Source of the DNA: Gottfriedia acidiceleris
Lineage (GTDB): Bacteria; Bacillota; Bacilli; Bacillales; Bacillaceae_G
Direction of reading: 5' to 3'
Length of the DNA: 64,000 bases
Assembly: GCF_004138285.1 (NCBI RefSeq)
Contig: NZ_SCFN01000007.1
Span: 248,001 to 312,000 of the forward strand
Part shown: one piece after another, positions 1 to 8,928 of the stretch
Layout of the letters: the number at the start of each line of letters is the position of its first letter
Position numbering within the stretch: the first letter of the stretch is position 1
Translations under genes and position numbers: made by a program
The notes under the pieces: generated by a model
What the model was told of the DNA's origin: nothing
The model's input: the letters and a program-made list of their open reading frames with translations, nothing else
The model's database searches: none

Positions 1-275
1 AATCCTAAAACCCGATCAATAATATCATCCTTAGCTGTAAGTAAAATAATGCCAAGTCCTTCTTTATTTCCTATTTGTTTACATAAGTCTAAACCGTTCA
101 TTACAGGCATCATAATATCCGATATTAAAATATCTGGATTAAAATCTGGGATCTTATCTAATGCTTCTTTTCCATTAAATGCGTTTTCTACGATAAATCC
201 TTCTCTACGAAATGCGTAAGTTAATGGATCTACAATACTTTTTTCATCATCTACAATTAATACTTTTCCTTGCAA
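1..275 (-). CDS. response regulator, receiver domain (3' end outside window)
   Basis: This is the N-terminal 91 codons of a two-component response regulator. I read a TTG start at 275 because a GGTGAGG ribosome binding site sits a few bases upstream and no ATG is available. The receiver hallmarks are visible: the acidic pair D9-D10 (VDDE), the phospho-acceptor D53 in LISDIMMPVMNG, and the conserved Thr in ILLTAKD. The output domain is lost beyond base 1, so the class (OmpR/PhoB-like is the usual one for this kind of receiver) cannot be decided, and the partner kinase is not visible. It is transcribed out of the window. Confidence 0.9.
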   Translation of the reverse strand, partial: MQGKVLIVDDEKSIVDPLTYAFRREGFIVENAFNGKEALDKIPDFNPDILISDIMMPVMNGLDLCKQIGNKEGLGIILLTAKDDIIDRVLG

Positions 276-536
276 TTACCTCACCTAAATTCATAATTTA
301 TGTTTTTACTTTTATTTACTTAAACTTTATTTTCGGATTATTTCCTTAGGAAAAATTATAGATGGCTCAGTACTGAATTACTAAACGTTTTTTATATAAA
401 TGCAAAAAATTTACATCTTAGAAACATCTTGTTCTTTTTTTAATTCTTTGTTCTTATCATTAATTAGTTTGGACAATATTCTAGTGCTTTATCTGAAATC
501 ATACATTTAGTAATGAGTAAAAATGGGAGGGATTCC

Positions 537-869
537 ATGGAAAGTTACCATATTCGAAATATGCAAGATAAATGTAAAAAATATAAACTCTGCCATGTAG
601 TATTTCAAACTTCTGAAAGAGCTTTATTAGAAGGGGTTTTATTAGATAACAATTCGAGTAGCGCAGACTTACTCGTCCCAGAAGACCTCGCCACACCTGA
701 ATCGCGTTATTTTGAAGTAAGACAAAATGGCGGCGAAACTTTTCGCTCTAGGTACCGAGTATATAAAAAGGTCACTGTACCATTTTCTTCAGTTGTAGCA
801 ATATACTTGTATCCGTATTACTACCCAAGTTACCCATATATTTATCAAAGAAATTATCATCCTCAATAA
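537..869 (+). CDS. small conserved-looking protein of unknown function
   Basis: 110 residues from the ATG at 537, preferred over the in-frame ATG at 513 because GGGAGGG lies 5 bases upstream of 537. The N-terminal half is charged and contains LLEGVLLDNNSSSADLLVPEDLA; the C-terminus is very Tyr/Pro-rich (YLYPYYYPSYPYIYQRNYHPQ-type composition), which is reminiscent of coat or surface proteins of spore formers but is not diagnostic. There is no signal peptide or membrane helix. It stands alone, upstream of a bidirectional terminator that it shares with the convergent methyltransferase. I do not recognise the family. Confidence 0.7.
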   Translation: MESYHIRNMQDKCKKYKLCHVVFQTSERALLEGVLLDNNSSSADLLVPEDLATPESRYFEVRQNGGETFRSRYRVYKKVTVPFSSVVAIYLYPYYYPSYPYIYQRNYHPQ

Positions 870-872
870 TAA

Positions 873-903
873 AAAAAGCATCTAGTAAAAATAGATGCTT
901 TTT
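873..903. terminator. bidirectional intrinsic terminator
   Basis: An 11-bp perfect stem (AAAAAGCATCT / AGATGCTTTTT) with a 9-base loop lies between two convergent genes and has A/T tracts on both sides. Confidence 0.85.
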
Positions 904-922
904 CATTTTAGTTTTTGAAGTT

Positions 923-1768
923 TTATTCCGCTACAAATGCAAGTATCGATAATGGTTTGATTTCATTAGAAGTAATAGATTCTTTTAACATTTTTACTTC
1001 TGATCGAATCAGTCCATTTAATTTACTTGGCATATTCTCAATATTATTGAGTTCAATATCGATATCTACTAAAGTCTTATTAACTTCCCATCTACCATCT
1101 TGTAATTTTGGAGAGAATATAGTTGTTTCATTTATTACGGTCCATCCTGAAACTTCACAAATATTTTTAATATCATTTGGAGTAAAAAGGGTGCGAATGT
1201 TTGATTCACTATTTTGTTTTAATGACTCATATTGAGCCTGAATTAAAATAGATAATAAATGCGGGTATTGCTCAATTGAGCTAATTCTTGTATCCCATTC
1301 GGCAAAGCATAATTTTTTACCCCATTTTTTAATCTTTTTTAAAACCGCAATAAATTCTTCATGTGATTTTAAGTACCAGGAACAGTGAGACATAACAATA
1401 TAATCGAACTCATTTTCATGAAAATCAACAGTTGGTGATAAAATATCAATTTCAAACTCCATCTTTAATTGTTTCCCTAAATTCGATTGTAATAGGAAGT
1501 CTGCAGAATCTCCTAATGAAATTGGACTACCGTATGTTGGTGGGCCAATATCGATTCCATGAACAAATCCATTTTCGCCAACAATATATGCTAAAACGGC
1601 AGTCGTATCTCCTTGGCCGCAGCCTATTTCTAATACTTTACTTCCCTTTTCTATATTCCAAAACTCAACTAATTTAAAACGATGTTCTGTTTGAATTCTT
1701 TGTATATCAGACATCCCTTCACCTGAAGCCATACAATCAATAACTGATTCAACTGCATTTTTTAGCAT
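923..1768 (-). CDS. class I SAM-dependent methyltransferase
   Basis: 281 residues. The Rossmann-fold SAM-binding motif I is clear (VLEIGCGQGDTTAVLA, about residues 45-60), followed by the acidic motif II in VHGIDIGPP and a motif-IV-like FDYIVMSHCSWYL segment. The C-terminal third (residues about 190-281) carries no recognisable domain and may form a substrate cap. AAGGAGG stands 6 bases before the ATG. It is a single-gene unit convergent with the small protein before it. The substrate is unknown; small-molecule methylation is the usual role of this subfamily. Confidence 0.88.
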   Translation of the reverse strand: MLKNAVESVIDCMASGEGMSDIQRIQTEHRFKLVEFWNIEKGSKVLEIGCGQGDTTAVLAYIVGENGFVHGIDIGPPTYGSPISLGDSADFLLQSNLGKQLKMEFEIDILSPTVDFHENEFDYIVMSHCSWYLKSHEEFIAVLKKIKKWGKKLCFAEWDTRISSIEQYPHLLSILIQAQYESLKQNSESNIRTLFTPNDIKNICEVSGWTVINETTIFSPKLQDGRWEVNKTLVDIDIELNNIENMPSKLNGLIRSEVKMLKESITSNEIKPLSILAFVAE

Positions 1769-1836
1769 TGAATTCCTCCTTAGAGATAAAAGTTTTTATG
1801 AAACTATTTTTCTATTACTTTCAAATTGATTTTTTA

Positions 1837-2556
1837 TTAATCTAATTTAAAGTTTACTTCTCCTACACCTAAATCCACATTTATTGTTAATTTAACATCA
1901 GCGTTTTCGTACGCTTCATTAACATAAACACCATTTCCTTTCGAAATTAAATCGCTTATATTTGCCTTGCCAATCCCCTTACTTAAATTTATCTTTACAC
2001 CAACATCAGAAGGTAACACGATTGTCGTTTTTCCAACACCTGTTTCAATATTTGCTTCGAAGCTTTTATCCCATCCTCCACCTAAATTAACATTAAGCTC
2101 TCCGACTCCGGCCTCGATCTCTAATTCATTTAAATTCAGGCCACGTAAATCAAGATTTGTTTTTGCTGCGCCAGTATTAACATCTAAAGCAATCGGAATT
2201 TTATTCGAAAGCTTCAAATTCCATTCATTCTTTAATTTACCAATTTTCACTTTTGGAAAATGCTTTTTAGATTGGTCAATTCTTACTTCTCCCGTGGAAT
2301 CTTTAAGCTTATATGATACATCAGGATTAAAATATTTATTGTTATATTCGATCGTTCCGTCTACCCAATTTTTTGTACCTTTTGAAACGTTCATTACTCC
2401 GGCACCTAAATCAAAACTAACATCCAATTTTTTAGCTTGATCTTTATGAATAGAAACAGTTTCTTCTTTTACCTTTTCATTGTTAAAAATTGAACAACTA
2501 GCAAGAACGAATACCGAGGTAATCATTAATAAAGCAGAAATAATAAATTTTTTCAT
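1837..2556 (-). CDS. lipoprotein with toast-rack-type beta domain
   Basis: 239 residues from the ATG at 2556; an upstream in-frame TTG at 2571 is rejected because it overlaps the TGGAGG ribosome binding site. A lipoprotein signal peptide ends in the lipobox LASC, so the mature protein is probably anchored to the outer face of the membrane. The remainder is a repetitive beta-rich sequence (VNTGAAKTNLDL, IEAGVGELNVNLGG, IETGVGKTTIVLP, LGVGEVNFKL), the pattern of the N-terminal toast_rack (DUF2154-like) domain found in membrane and cell-envelope stress proteins. No enzyme motif is visible. It is monocistronic. Confidence 0.85.
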   Translation of the reverse strand: MKKFIISALLMITSVFVLASCSIFNNEKVKEETVSIHKDQAKKLDVSFDLGAGVMNVSKGTKNWVDGTIEYNNKYFNPDVSYKLKDSTGEVRIDQSKKHFPKVKIGKLKNEWNLKLSNKIPIALDVNTGAAKTNLDLRGLNLNELEIEAGVGELNVNLGGGWDKSFEANIETGVGKTTIVLPSDVGVKINLSKGIGKANISDLISKGNGVYVNEAYENADVKLTINVDLGVGEVNFKLD

Positions 2557-2846
2557 TTTTTTAACCTCCAATTAAAAACTTCTAATAATCACATTTTATG
2601 GAAATTAAAAAATCTAGATAACATCCTGCAGTATCAATCCGTCTACGACTAAAGTATGAAAGTAAATAAAGTACGAGATATCCATTAATAATTATTAGAT
2701 TTTTTGACAGAATTCTCCTTTAATTGTTAAAAAAAAGATTAGTAATTCCAACTGAAACTAGCTATTCCTTCAAATTCAAATCAATTACATACGTTTTATT
2801 GAATACGAATAAACTGTAATGAAGGAATTGTAAAGGAGGAGAATCT

Positions 2847-4289
2847 ATGACGAGTTCTCCACTAACAACTGATCAAATGATTTCAATCATTCAAAACGGC
2901 CTTAGAAAAACTGAATTCTCAAAAAAAGTAGTTATTGTAGGAGCTGGAATGGCCGGTTTGAGCGCAGCTTCATTATTAAAGGATGCAGGACACCATGTCA
3001 CAATTATCGAGGCAAATGATCGAGTTGGAGGTCGTGCTTATACTTTGCGTGCACCGTTTAGTGATGGGCTATATTTAAATGCTGGTCCATTACGAATCCC
3101 AAATGTCCATCATTTAACTTTAGAATATATTAGAAAATTCAATTTGCCTGTAAATGAATTTATTAATGAAACCCCAAACGATATCATTTATGCAAATGGA
3201 ATAAAAACTAATCAAGCTAACTATAAAAACAATCCCGACTTATTAAATTATCCAGTAGCACCAAACGAAAAAGGAAAAACTTCAGATGTGTTATTGGACC
3301 AAGCATTGCAGCCATTTATCAATTTTATTAATCAAAATCCATTAACTAATTGGGAAATAGTCGAAAAAAGGTATGGTAATATTTCATTTGGTTCTTTTTT
3401 AAATTCGTACTTTTCAGTTGGTGCAGTCGATATGATTGGTGTGCTCCTAGATTTTGAAGCATTTATGGGAATGTCCTTTTTAGAAGTATTAAGGGAACAA
3501 GTCGCTTTTAAATCAGCAACGAAATTTTATGAAATAACAGGAGGAATGGACCTATTACCAAAAGCATTTCTTCCTCAATTAAAGGATAATATACTATTAA
3601 ATCAAAAACTGACTAAAATTATTCAAAATGGTAATTCCCTAACAATCCAAACAACTGAAAATAAAACTTCAAACCAATATATTATGAACGCAGAACTTGC
3701 CATCATAGCTATACCATTTTCACTCTTAAGATTTGTGGAAATTGAGCCATTCCATTCGATTTCTTATTACAAGCGAAAAGCAATTCGCGAAATAAACTAC
3801 ATGTCTGCAACAAAAATTGGAATTGAGTTTAAAAGTAGATTTTGGGAGAAATATGGTCAATTCGGTGGTATGTCTACAACCGATTTGCCTAGCAGACTTG
3901 CAATCTATCCTAGTATTGGCATTGGCACCCAAGGTCACGCTGTTGTGAATGCAAGCTATACGTGGGCAGATGAGGCGCTAACTCTGAGTAGTTTAACTGA
4001 AGAAGAGCGTATACAATATGCTTTACGGGACTTGTCTAAGATTTGGGGGAACCAAGTTTATTCTGAATATGTAACTGGAAAGTCCTTTAACTGGAGTCAA
4101 AATCCGTTTTCTATTGGTGCCTTTACATTTTTTGAACCGGGGCAAGAGGAAGAACTGAATTCATATATTTCTAGTCCTGAAGGTAGACTGCACTTTGCAG
4201 GGGAGCATACTTCTCGTTCCCATGCTTGGATACAGGGTGCTATTGAATCTGGGATACGGGCTGCAAATGAGGTTAATAGCATATACTAA
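2847..4289 (+). CDS. flavin-containing amine oxidase
   Basis: 480 residues with an AAAGGAGG site 7 bases upstream. The N-terminal FAD-binding dinucleotide motif is VVIVGAGMAGLSAASLL (about residues 28-44), followed by EANDRVGGRAYT, the extended GG motif of monoamine/L-amino-acid oxidases. The C-terminal FAD-binding motif is LHFAGEHTSRSHAWIQGAIESG. It should oxidise an amine or amino acid to the imine with release of H2O2. No signal peptide is apparent. It is followed by a GC-rich terminator. The substrate (tryptophan, other L-amino acid, polyamine) cannot be told from the sequence. Confidence 0.9.
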   Translation: MTSSPLTTDQMISIIQNGLRKTEFSKKVVIVGAGMAGLSAASLLKDAGHHVTIIEANDRVGGRAYTLRAPFSDGLYLNAGPLRIPNVHHLTLEYIRKFNLPVNEFINETPNDIIYANGIKTNQANYKNNPDLLNYPVAPNEKGKTSDVLLDQALQPFINFINQNPLTNWEIVEKRYGNISFGSFLNSYFSVGAVDMIGVLLDFEAFMGMSFLEVLREQVAFKSATKFYEITGGMDLLPKAFLPQLKDNILLNQKLTKIIQNGNSLTIQTTENKTSNQYIMNAELAIIAIPFSLLRFVEIEPFHSISYYKRKAIREINYMSATKIGIEFKSRFWEKYGQFGGMSTTDLPSRLAIYPSIGIGTQGHAVVNASYTWADEALTLSSLTEEERIQYALRDLSKIWGNQVYSEYVTGKSFNWSQNPFSIGAFTFFEPGQEEELNSYISSPEGRLHFAGEHTSRSHAWIQGAIESGIRAANEVNSIY

Positions 4290-4308
4290 ACTACTTAAAA
4301 GCTAGAAA

Positions 4309-4331
4309 GACCGGGTAATCACCGCCCGGTC
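4309..4331 (+). terminator. terminator of the amine oxidase gene
   Basis: A 7-bp perfect GC-rich stem (GACCGGG / CCCGGTC) with a 9-base loop, followed by a weak CAATTTTAA tract. Confidence 0.7.
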
Positions 4332-4459
4332 CAATTTTAATCAAACAAATATTTTTCAGATTATACTTCATTTAAATTATTCATCTAATGAATTAGTTCA
4401 CTTAAGGTCTGTTCAACTTGCCCCAAACGAAACCTGATTTCGGCAATTACAAACTATTA

Positions 4460-4963
4460 TTATTGAATCTGACCACTTGGCCTAAATCGACACATCATAA
4501 TTTCATCTACAAATCGGCCATTTGCTTTAATATTCCCTTTCTTAACTCCCTCGACCCTAAATCCAAACTTTTCATATAACGCTTGTGCCTTAGGATTTGT
4601 CTCCAATACTCCTAGCTCAACTCTTTCTAGCATTAACCAATGATCTGCCAAATCTAATACTTTCGTAAGCAAAGCTTTTCCAATCCCCTTATTATGATGA
4701 TTACCATCAGTTGCTATAAATAAATCTCCTACATGAGACCTGCGACCTGTTCTTTGCACTAAACCAACTAACCCTACCACTTCTCCATTATATTCTGCGA
4801 CAAATTCAAATTCGTTTGCTTGTAAGTTTCTAATTCTATTTTCCATCATATCTATTCGCATACTAGGCAAAAATATCATATATGGAAAAACAGTATCTTG
4901 GGTGCATATACGATGAAGTGCCTTAGCATCATTTATTTCTACCGGTCTAATCAATACTTCCAT
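4460..4963 (-). CDS. GNAT-family N-acetyltransferase
   Basis: 167 residues. The GNAT core is present: the beta-4/alpha-3 acetyl-CoA pyrophosphate loop is HHNKGIGKALL (Q/RxxGxG/A type) and the C-terminal motif B is NPKAQALYEKFGFRVEG, with a substrate strand FVDEIMMCRF at the end. AGGAGTG lies upstream of the ATG. It lies 23 bases downstream of the nucleotidyltransferase-like gene on the same strand, so the two are probably cotranscribed. The acceptor (amino acid, antibiotic or protein N-terminus) is not deducible. Confidence 0.88.
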   Translation of the reverse strand: MEVLIRPVEINDAKALHRICTQDTVFPYMIFLPSMRIDMMENRIRNLQANEFEFVAEYNGEVVGLVGLVQRTGRRSHVGDLFIATDGNHHNKGIGKALLTKVLDLADHWLMLERVELGVLETNPKAQALYEKFGFRVEGVKKGNIKANGRFVDEIMMCRFRPSGQIQ

Positions 4964-4986
4964 CTATGCTCACTCCTACAACTTTT

Positions 4987-5556
4987 TTATATTAAATCTT
5001 CAAGCCATTCATGATTAGGATGATGTATCAAGATTGCTTTACTTAACCATGCTTTTTGTGAAAGGTTCAAATAATCTTTCACGTTTTTAAAGTCTTGATG
5101 ATCCTTTTCTCTTGTATTTCTAACCTTATATATGAGCACTATTTCTGGATTCAAGTAAGGAATCCCTTCATTTGTAACACTATAAAATGAGTCAAGCTTA
5201 CAAGTAATCGATTCATCTCTTCTAAACTTCCAATCATTTAACTCGATTTCATTTAATAAAACTTCTAATTCATCTTTTGACTTATCATTTTTGCCATGAA
5301 TTTCATGAATAGGTAGTTTTAAATATTCATTCTCCCAAATTGATAATTTTCCTTTAATGACTTTATTAAACGTCCAGTTATGTAAATACTCTTTAAAATA
5401 TAGTTGATCCTTGCGCGCAATGGCGATTTCAATATCATGATGATTTCTCGTTTGTTTTTCTAAGAAAAGGTCAATCGCCCATCCACCAGCTATATACCAT
5501 CCTTTATTAAAATCCTTCATTTGTTTATTTATTTTATAGCATTGTTCAAAAGACAT
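4987..5556 (-). CDS. nucleotidyltransferase-fold protein, aminoglycoside-nucleotidyltransferase-like
   Basis: 189 residues with AGGAGG upstream. The N-terminus carries WYIAGGWAIDLFLEKQTRNHHDIEIA, matching the GGWAID plus (H)xD/E pattern of minimal nucleotidyltransferases such as ANT(2'') and Lin proteins; the canonical second acid pair DxD is here DIE. The C-terminal half is a helical segment. Family relatives transfer AMP to aminoglycosides or lincosamides, but most chromosomal members have no proven drug substrate. It is followed directly by an acetyltransferase, a pairing that hints at small-molecule modification. Function is an inference only. Confidence 0.75.
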   Translation of the reverse strand: MSFEQCYKINKQMKDFNKGWYIAGGWAIDLFLEKQTRNHHDIEIAIARKDQLYFKEYLHNWTFNKVIKGKLSIWENEYLKLPIHEIHGKNDKSKDELEVLLNEIELNDWKFRRDESITCKLDSFYSVTNEGIPYLNPEIVLIYKVRNTREKDHQDFKNVKDYLNLSQKAWLSKAILIHHPNHEWLEDLI

Positions 5557-5574
5557 TGCTTTCCTACCTCCTAA

Positions 5575-5608
5575 TTAAAAAAAGTACCACACTAAATGTA
5601 TGATACTT
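5575..5608 (-). terminator. terminator of the quorum-sensing operon
   Basis: Read on the minus strand, AAGTATCATA pairs with TGTGGTACTT (two G-U pairs) across a 7-base loop and is followed by seven T. It closes the regulator-peptide operon at 5619-7134. Confidence 0.75.
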
Positions 5609-5618
5609 ATTAATTGAT

Positions 5619-5882
5619 TTATTTAGTTCTAATAAATAATAATTTTTCTACTTTTGGATGAATTGGCTCATCTACATAAGAACGATTTGATCGATCATAT
5701 GGCTGAAACCCTTCATCTGTAGATCCACTTGGATCAATATCATCCGAAAAAAGTTGTGTTCCTGAGTCATCTGAAACAGTTGAAGTCTCAAAGCCATCAG
5801 AAACTAAATTAGGACCATAGTTAATAGATAGAACAGTGAACAAACACAATATTGTTATAATGTTGGATAGTCTTTTCATCAT
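5619..5882 (-). CDS. candidate exported signalling pro-peptide of the RNPP cassette
   Basis: 87 residues that begin with two Lys/Arg-flanked Met and a hydrophobic signal-like core (about residues 6-24), followed by a short acidic, Ser/Thr/Asp-rich tail with the repeated-looking elements VSDGFETSTVSDD and STDEGFQPYD. The ATG starts one base after the stop codon of the upstream TPR regulator, and its ribosome binding site (AGTAGGA) lies inside that gene, so translation is coupled. Known Rap/Phr, PlcR/PapR and NprR/NprX systems have this exact order: receptor first, secreted pro-peptide second. The mature signal is unknown and is not one of the classical heptapeptides I know. Confidence 0.7.
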   Translation of the reverse strand: MMKRLSNIITILCLFTVLSINYGPNLVSDGFETSTVSDDSGTQLFSDDIDPSGSTDEGFQPYDRSNRSYVDEPIHPKVEKLLFIRTK

Positions 5883-5883
5883 G

Positions 5884-7134
5884 TTATTTCCTACTTTCGA
5901 TAATTTTTAATAGAGTGCTATTGTATTCTTTATATAACATGTTTTGTTTTTCTAACGATTCTTGTTTTTCATAGTAATCTGTAACAACATCATAGTATTT
6001 AATTAGTTTTTCATGATCATTGGTTTGAACCCATAATGGCAATCCAACTTCACGTAAATATGGAACTAAATTTGCTTCGTCCTTTTTTGCTTCTAGTAAT
6101 AAAACCTTCATTCGAATATAGGATGCACTATTTTTATCTTTTATTTTGGAGAGATTCTTACATAACAGCTTAGTAGCGGTCTCGTAATCATTTATGATCA
6201 TCATATTATTCGCTATATTTGAAATGACTAAAAAATACTCTTCAGTACCCTCCTGTATATTAGATAAATAGTCTTGATAATACTTTATAGCTTTTTTATG
6301 TTGATTAGAATGATAGTATAAATAGCCTAAATTATGTAAAGCACTCATATGTATTGTTTTATCACTTAACATGACAGAAGAATCTAGTATTTCAATTAGA
6401 AATTGCTCGGCTCGATCTAAAAACTTGCTCTTTATTAATTGAAGTGAAAGTAACATTTTTGCATCAAGAATTCGTTTTATATTATTATTTTGTAGAAAAA
6501 TAGGAATTGCCTTATTACAAAAATACATAGATAAGGAAGTCTGATTTATAAAGCTATATACTAAAGCTCTATAGAAGCAATATTCCTGGAAATCTATCTC
6601 AAGGTTTGGCGTAATTTCTTGTACTTCATCCATTACTAGAAGAGAGTCATTATATCTTTTTTCTTTTATGTAATATATTGATAGTGTAAACAAATATTTT
6701 ATCGTTTCATATTGGGAAAATTTCTTCTTTTTTGCCTCAAGTTGTTTCCATTTTTTCTTTGCCATTTTAAGATCTTCAATAAAAATATAATATCTCCAAA
6801 TTGTAATACAAAAATCATTTGATATATTAGTATAATTTATACTTTCCTCTTTACCAATCAATTCTTCAAACAGCATTTTACTAGAATCATAGTCAGCTCG
6901 TTCTATTGAATTCCATAATCGTTTAAGTTGACCAGTTACTTCATCTATAATATCATTTTCATCTATTACAACTCGCATCTTTTTTAAAAGCAATTCAATC
7001 GTTTCTATACCAGCCTCTTTTGTACCGTTTTCAATTTTACTTAAATGCGAAACAGAGCATATTCCTTCACATAATTTCTCCTGGGTCCATCCTAATTTCT
7101 TTCGATGATGAAAGATCATCATGCCATAATCCAT
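5884..7134 (-). CDS. RNPP-family (NprR/PlcR-like) HTH-TPR quorum-sensing regulator
   Basis: 416 residues. An N-terminal xre-type helix-turn-helix spans about residues 4-60 (GWTQEKLCEGICSVSHLSKIENG, read in two parts GWTQEKLCEGICS and VSHLSKIENG), followed by some 350 residues of helical TPR repeats with conserved-looking segments such as ALHNLGYLYYHSNQHKKAIKYY. The length matches NprR (about 420) better than PlcR (about 285). Such proteins bind a re-imported oligopeptide in the TPR groove and switch DNA binding. It forms an operon with the peptide gene one base downstream. Targets are unknown; a remnant of a second regulator of the same type lies at 38766-38864 beside a protease gene. Confidence 0.85.
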   Translation of the reverse strand: MDYGMMIFHHRKKLGWTQEKLCEGICSVSHLSKIENGTKEAGIETIELLLKKMRVVIDENDIIDEVTGQLKRLWNSIERADYDSSKMLFEELIGKEESINYTNISNDFCITIWRYYIFIEDLKMAKKKWKQLEAKKKKFSQYETIKYLFTLSIYYIKEKRYNDSLLVMDEVQEITPNLEIDFQEYCFYRALVYSFINQTSLSMYFCNKAIPIFLQNNNIKRILDAKMLLSLQLIKSKFLDRAEQFLIEILDSSVMLSDKTIHMSALHNLGYLYYHSNQHKKAIKYYQDYLSNIQEGTEEYFLVISNIANNMMIINDYETATKLLCKNLSKIKDKNSASYIRMKVLLLEAKKDEANLVPYLREVGLPLWVQTNDHEKLIKYYDVVTDYYEKQESLEKQNMLYKEYNSTLLKIIESRK

Positions 7135-7588
7135 AATAAAATCTCCTGTTCACCTTTATTTAAAATAGATATATTTATATGACTAGTAACTATTAATTTC
7201 CTATATTAATATTTTTAATTTTCTCTTAATAATTAAATTTTATTAGATTTTCCGACACATTAATATACTTTTTCGATTTTTTTCAGACAAATTATATTCA
7301 AAAAATTTTCCCAATACAAAAAAGTCAAACAGAATGGTATGATTTTAGTACAAGCAATTAAACGATACTAACGACAAATAACTTCATTAGTATTTTTTAA
7401 ATGCACCCCCATTTAATAACCAGTTTTAAAGCAAGATGTAATCATTACATCTTGCGATTTTTTTGATTAAAGTCCTTTTTATTTCTTTAAATAATTTAAA
7501 TATAGTTTTAAGTTTTCAAATCACTAAGTAATTTAATAAATTCAACCTAGTAATCTTCCAAATTAATTTATAATTGTAGAGGTCCCAT
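7135..7588. other. 454-base intergenic region with two orphan terminator-like hairpins
   Basis: The region separates two divergent genes. On the plus strand it holds a hairpin ATACTAA / TTAGTAT followed by TTTTTT (7365-7396) and a longer perfect hairpin GCAAGATGTAA / TTACATCTTGC followed by GATTTTTTT (7431-7463). A TATGAT box at 7338-7343 lacks a convincing -35 partner. Neither hairpin terminates a gene I can see, so a short untranslated transcript is possible. No open reading frame of note is present. Confidence 0.5.
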
Positions 7589-8086
7589 ATGACTAAAAAA
7601 CCACTTACTTTATATTTGGTAATTTTTGGAATAACCGTCATTATTATATTAACATTAAACCTATCTATTGAAAAAGAAAAACAGAAGAGATTGGACGATG
7701 AAGCGTCTACAGAATTAATTATTGAACAAAATGTTCAAAATTCTGTAAGAAACTACATTACGGCTTTAAAGTGGAAAGATGTTGAGATTTATAACTCTGT
7801 TGTAGTTGATTCATTAAAAATCAGCAATCACTCTTACTACTTTACTAAGATAATGTCTAACGTACTTGATGCAAAATTCATCGGTGATAATTTATCTGTC
7901 ATTCATTTAAATAAGAAAGATCATAAAACAACTGTACATATAAAATACGAAATAACATTTGTTGACGGGATAAAAACTGAAGGAAATTATAAAAACGGTA
8001 GAAATATATGTAATGTAACAATGGATCTTGTTAAATTAAAAAACAAATGGGTCATTTCAAGTATTTATGATTTAAAAGTTATCTAA
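7589..8086 (+). CDS. membrane-anchored protein of unknown function
   Basis: 165 residues preceded by AGAGGT. A single N-terminal transmembrane helix (about residues 8-25, LVIFGITVIIILTLNL) is followed by a charged linker and an extracytoplasmic domain of about 120 residues. The domain begins with a helix (VQNSVRNYITALKWKDVEIYN) and continues as beta strands ending KWVISSIYDLKVI, which resembles NTF2-like fold proteins, but this is only a visual resemblance. It is a single-gene unit closed by a strong terminator. Confidence 0.75.
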   Translation: MTKKPLTLYLVIFGITVIIILTLNLSIEKEKQKRLDDEASTELIIEQNVQNSVRNYITALKWKDVEIYNSVVVDSLKISNHSYYFTKIMSNVLDAKFIGDNLSVIHLNKKDHKTTVHIKYEITFVDGIKTEGNYKNGRNICNVTMDLVKLKNKWVISSIYDLKVI

Positions 8087-8121
8087 ATAAAAAAATGTTC
8101 TCAATAAAGACCGTGATAAAT

Positions 8122-8165
8122 GAAAAAAGTCCACTAGGTGATTAATTTTCCTTGTGGGTTTTTTA
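8122..8165 (+). terminator. terminator after the membrane-anchored protein
   Basis: Stem CCACTAGG (8131-8138) pairs with CCTTGTGG (8150-8157) with one mismatch, extended by A/T pairs and ending in TTTTTT. Confidence 0.75.
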
Positions 8166-8300
8166 TGTATTTAATCCTTTTCCCCGCCTTGATCTATGCC
8201 TTTCCATTCATGAGCGATTCTACCCATAATGTATCAAAAGTACTACTATATAAAAAAGTTCACATCTTTCTTAAACCATTTTAGCAAAAATTAATACAAA

Positions 8301-8345
8301 AAAAGGGGGCCTCAAAAGTACTCTGACTTTGAGACCTCCTTTTTA
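8301..8345 (-). terminator. terminator of the TPR-protein gene, repeated motif
   Basis: A long imperfect hairpin (AAAAGG-GG-CTCAAA-type arms) with T tracts on both sides lies just after the stop at 8401. Its internal 19 bases CCTCAAAAGTACTCTGACT recur exactly at 33787-33805 in the terminator of the large protease. Confidence 0.75.
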
Positions 8346-8400
8346 AGTCATCTGTAGTTTCTTCCCAAATCAATTAGCCTAATTACTATAACAAAACTGA

Positions 8401-8862
8401 TTAAATTGTATCTAAATCTTTCAGCAACAACTCTTTACTTTCTTCAAACTTTACATCTTTTACATATTCATACGCTTTAGTTTTAGCAGCTAAGCTTTCA
8501 GGAGACTGATTTAGTTTTGCATACGCTCTTGATAAAGCCTCATATGCATATGCTATGTAGAACGGCTCTACCTCTTTTTCTAAACTAATCTTGACACATT
8601 TTTTTGCGTAATCTAAAGCCGTTTCTCCTTGCCCTATAACAGCATACACTCGTGATAATTGCCAATAGCCAATCGATATGTTTCTTGGTGTATGGCTCTC
8701 AACTTTTGTCCAATGCCAAAAAGAGCTATGACATAAATGAACCATTTCTTCTGTTTCACTTTGAGATCTATTTTCTAATTCAAGTAGATCCCACACTTTA
8801 TTAAAACATGAAGCAGCAAGCTCCCTATGAGTGAAGCTATTTTGTTTAATCGTCTCTTCCAT
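8401..8862 (-). CDS. small TPR-like helical protein
   Basis: 153 residues with GGAGGAG before the ATG. The sequence is built of paired helices with TPR-like spacing: ISIGYWQLSRVYAVIGQGETALDYAKKC followed by YIAYAYEALSRAYAKLNQSPESLAAKTKAYEY (given here as separate helix pairs, each shorter than shown when trimmed to its core). There is no DNA-binding domain or signal peptide. It lies 66 bases downstream of a membrane-anchored peptide gene on the same strand, and the pair is probably one operon. Proteins of this size and type are common in the Bacillus cereus relatives but have no assigned role that I know. Confidence 0.75.
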   Translation of the reverse strand: MEETIKQNSFTHRELAASCFNKVWDLLELENRSQSETEEMVHLCHSSFWHWTKVESHTPRNISIGYWQLSRVYAVIGQGETALDYAKKCVKISLEKEVEPFYIAYAYEALSRAYAKLNQSPESLAAKTKAYEYVKDVKFEESKELLLKDLDTI

Positions 8863-8928
8863 AATTTACTCCTCCATAAATAAAATCAAGAATATGTATT
8901 ACCTCAAATCTAGGTTTGCATAATAATT

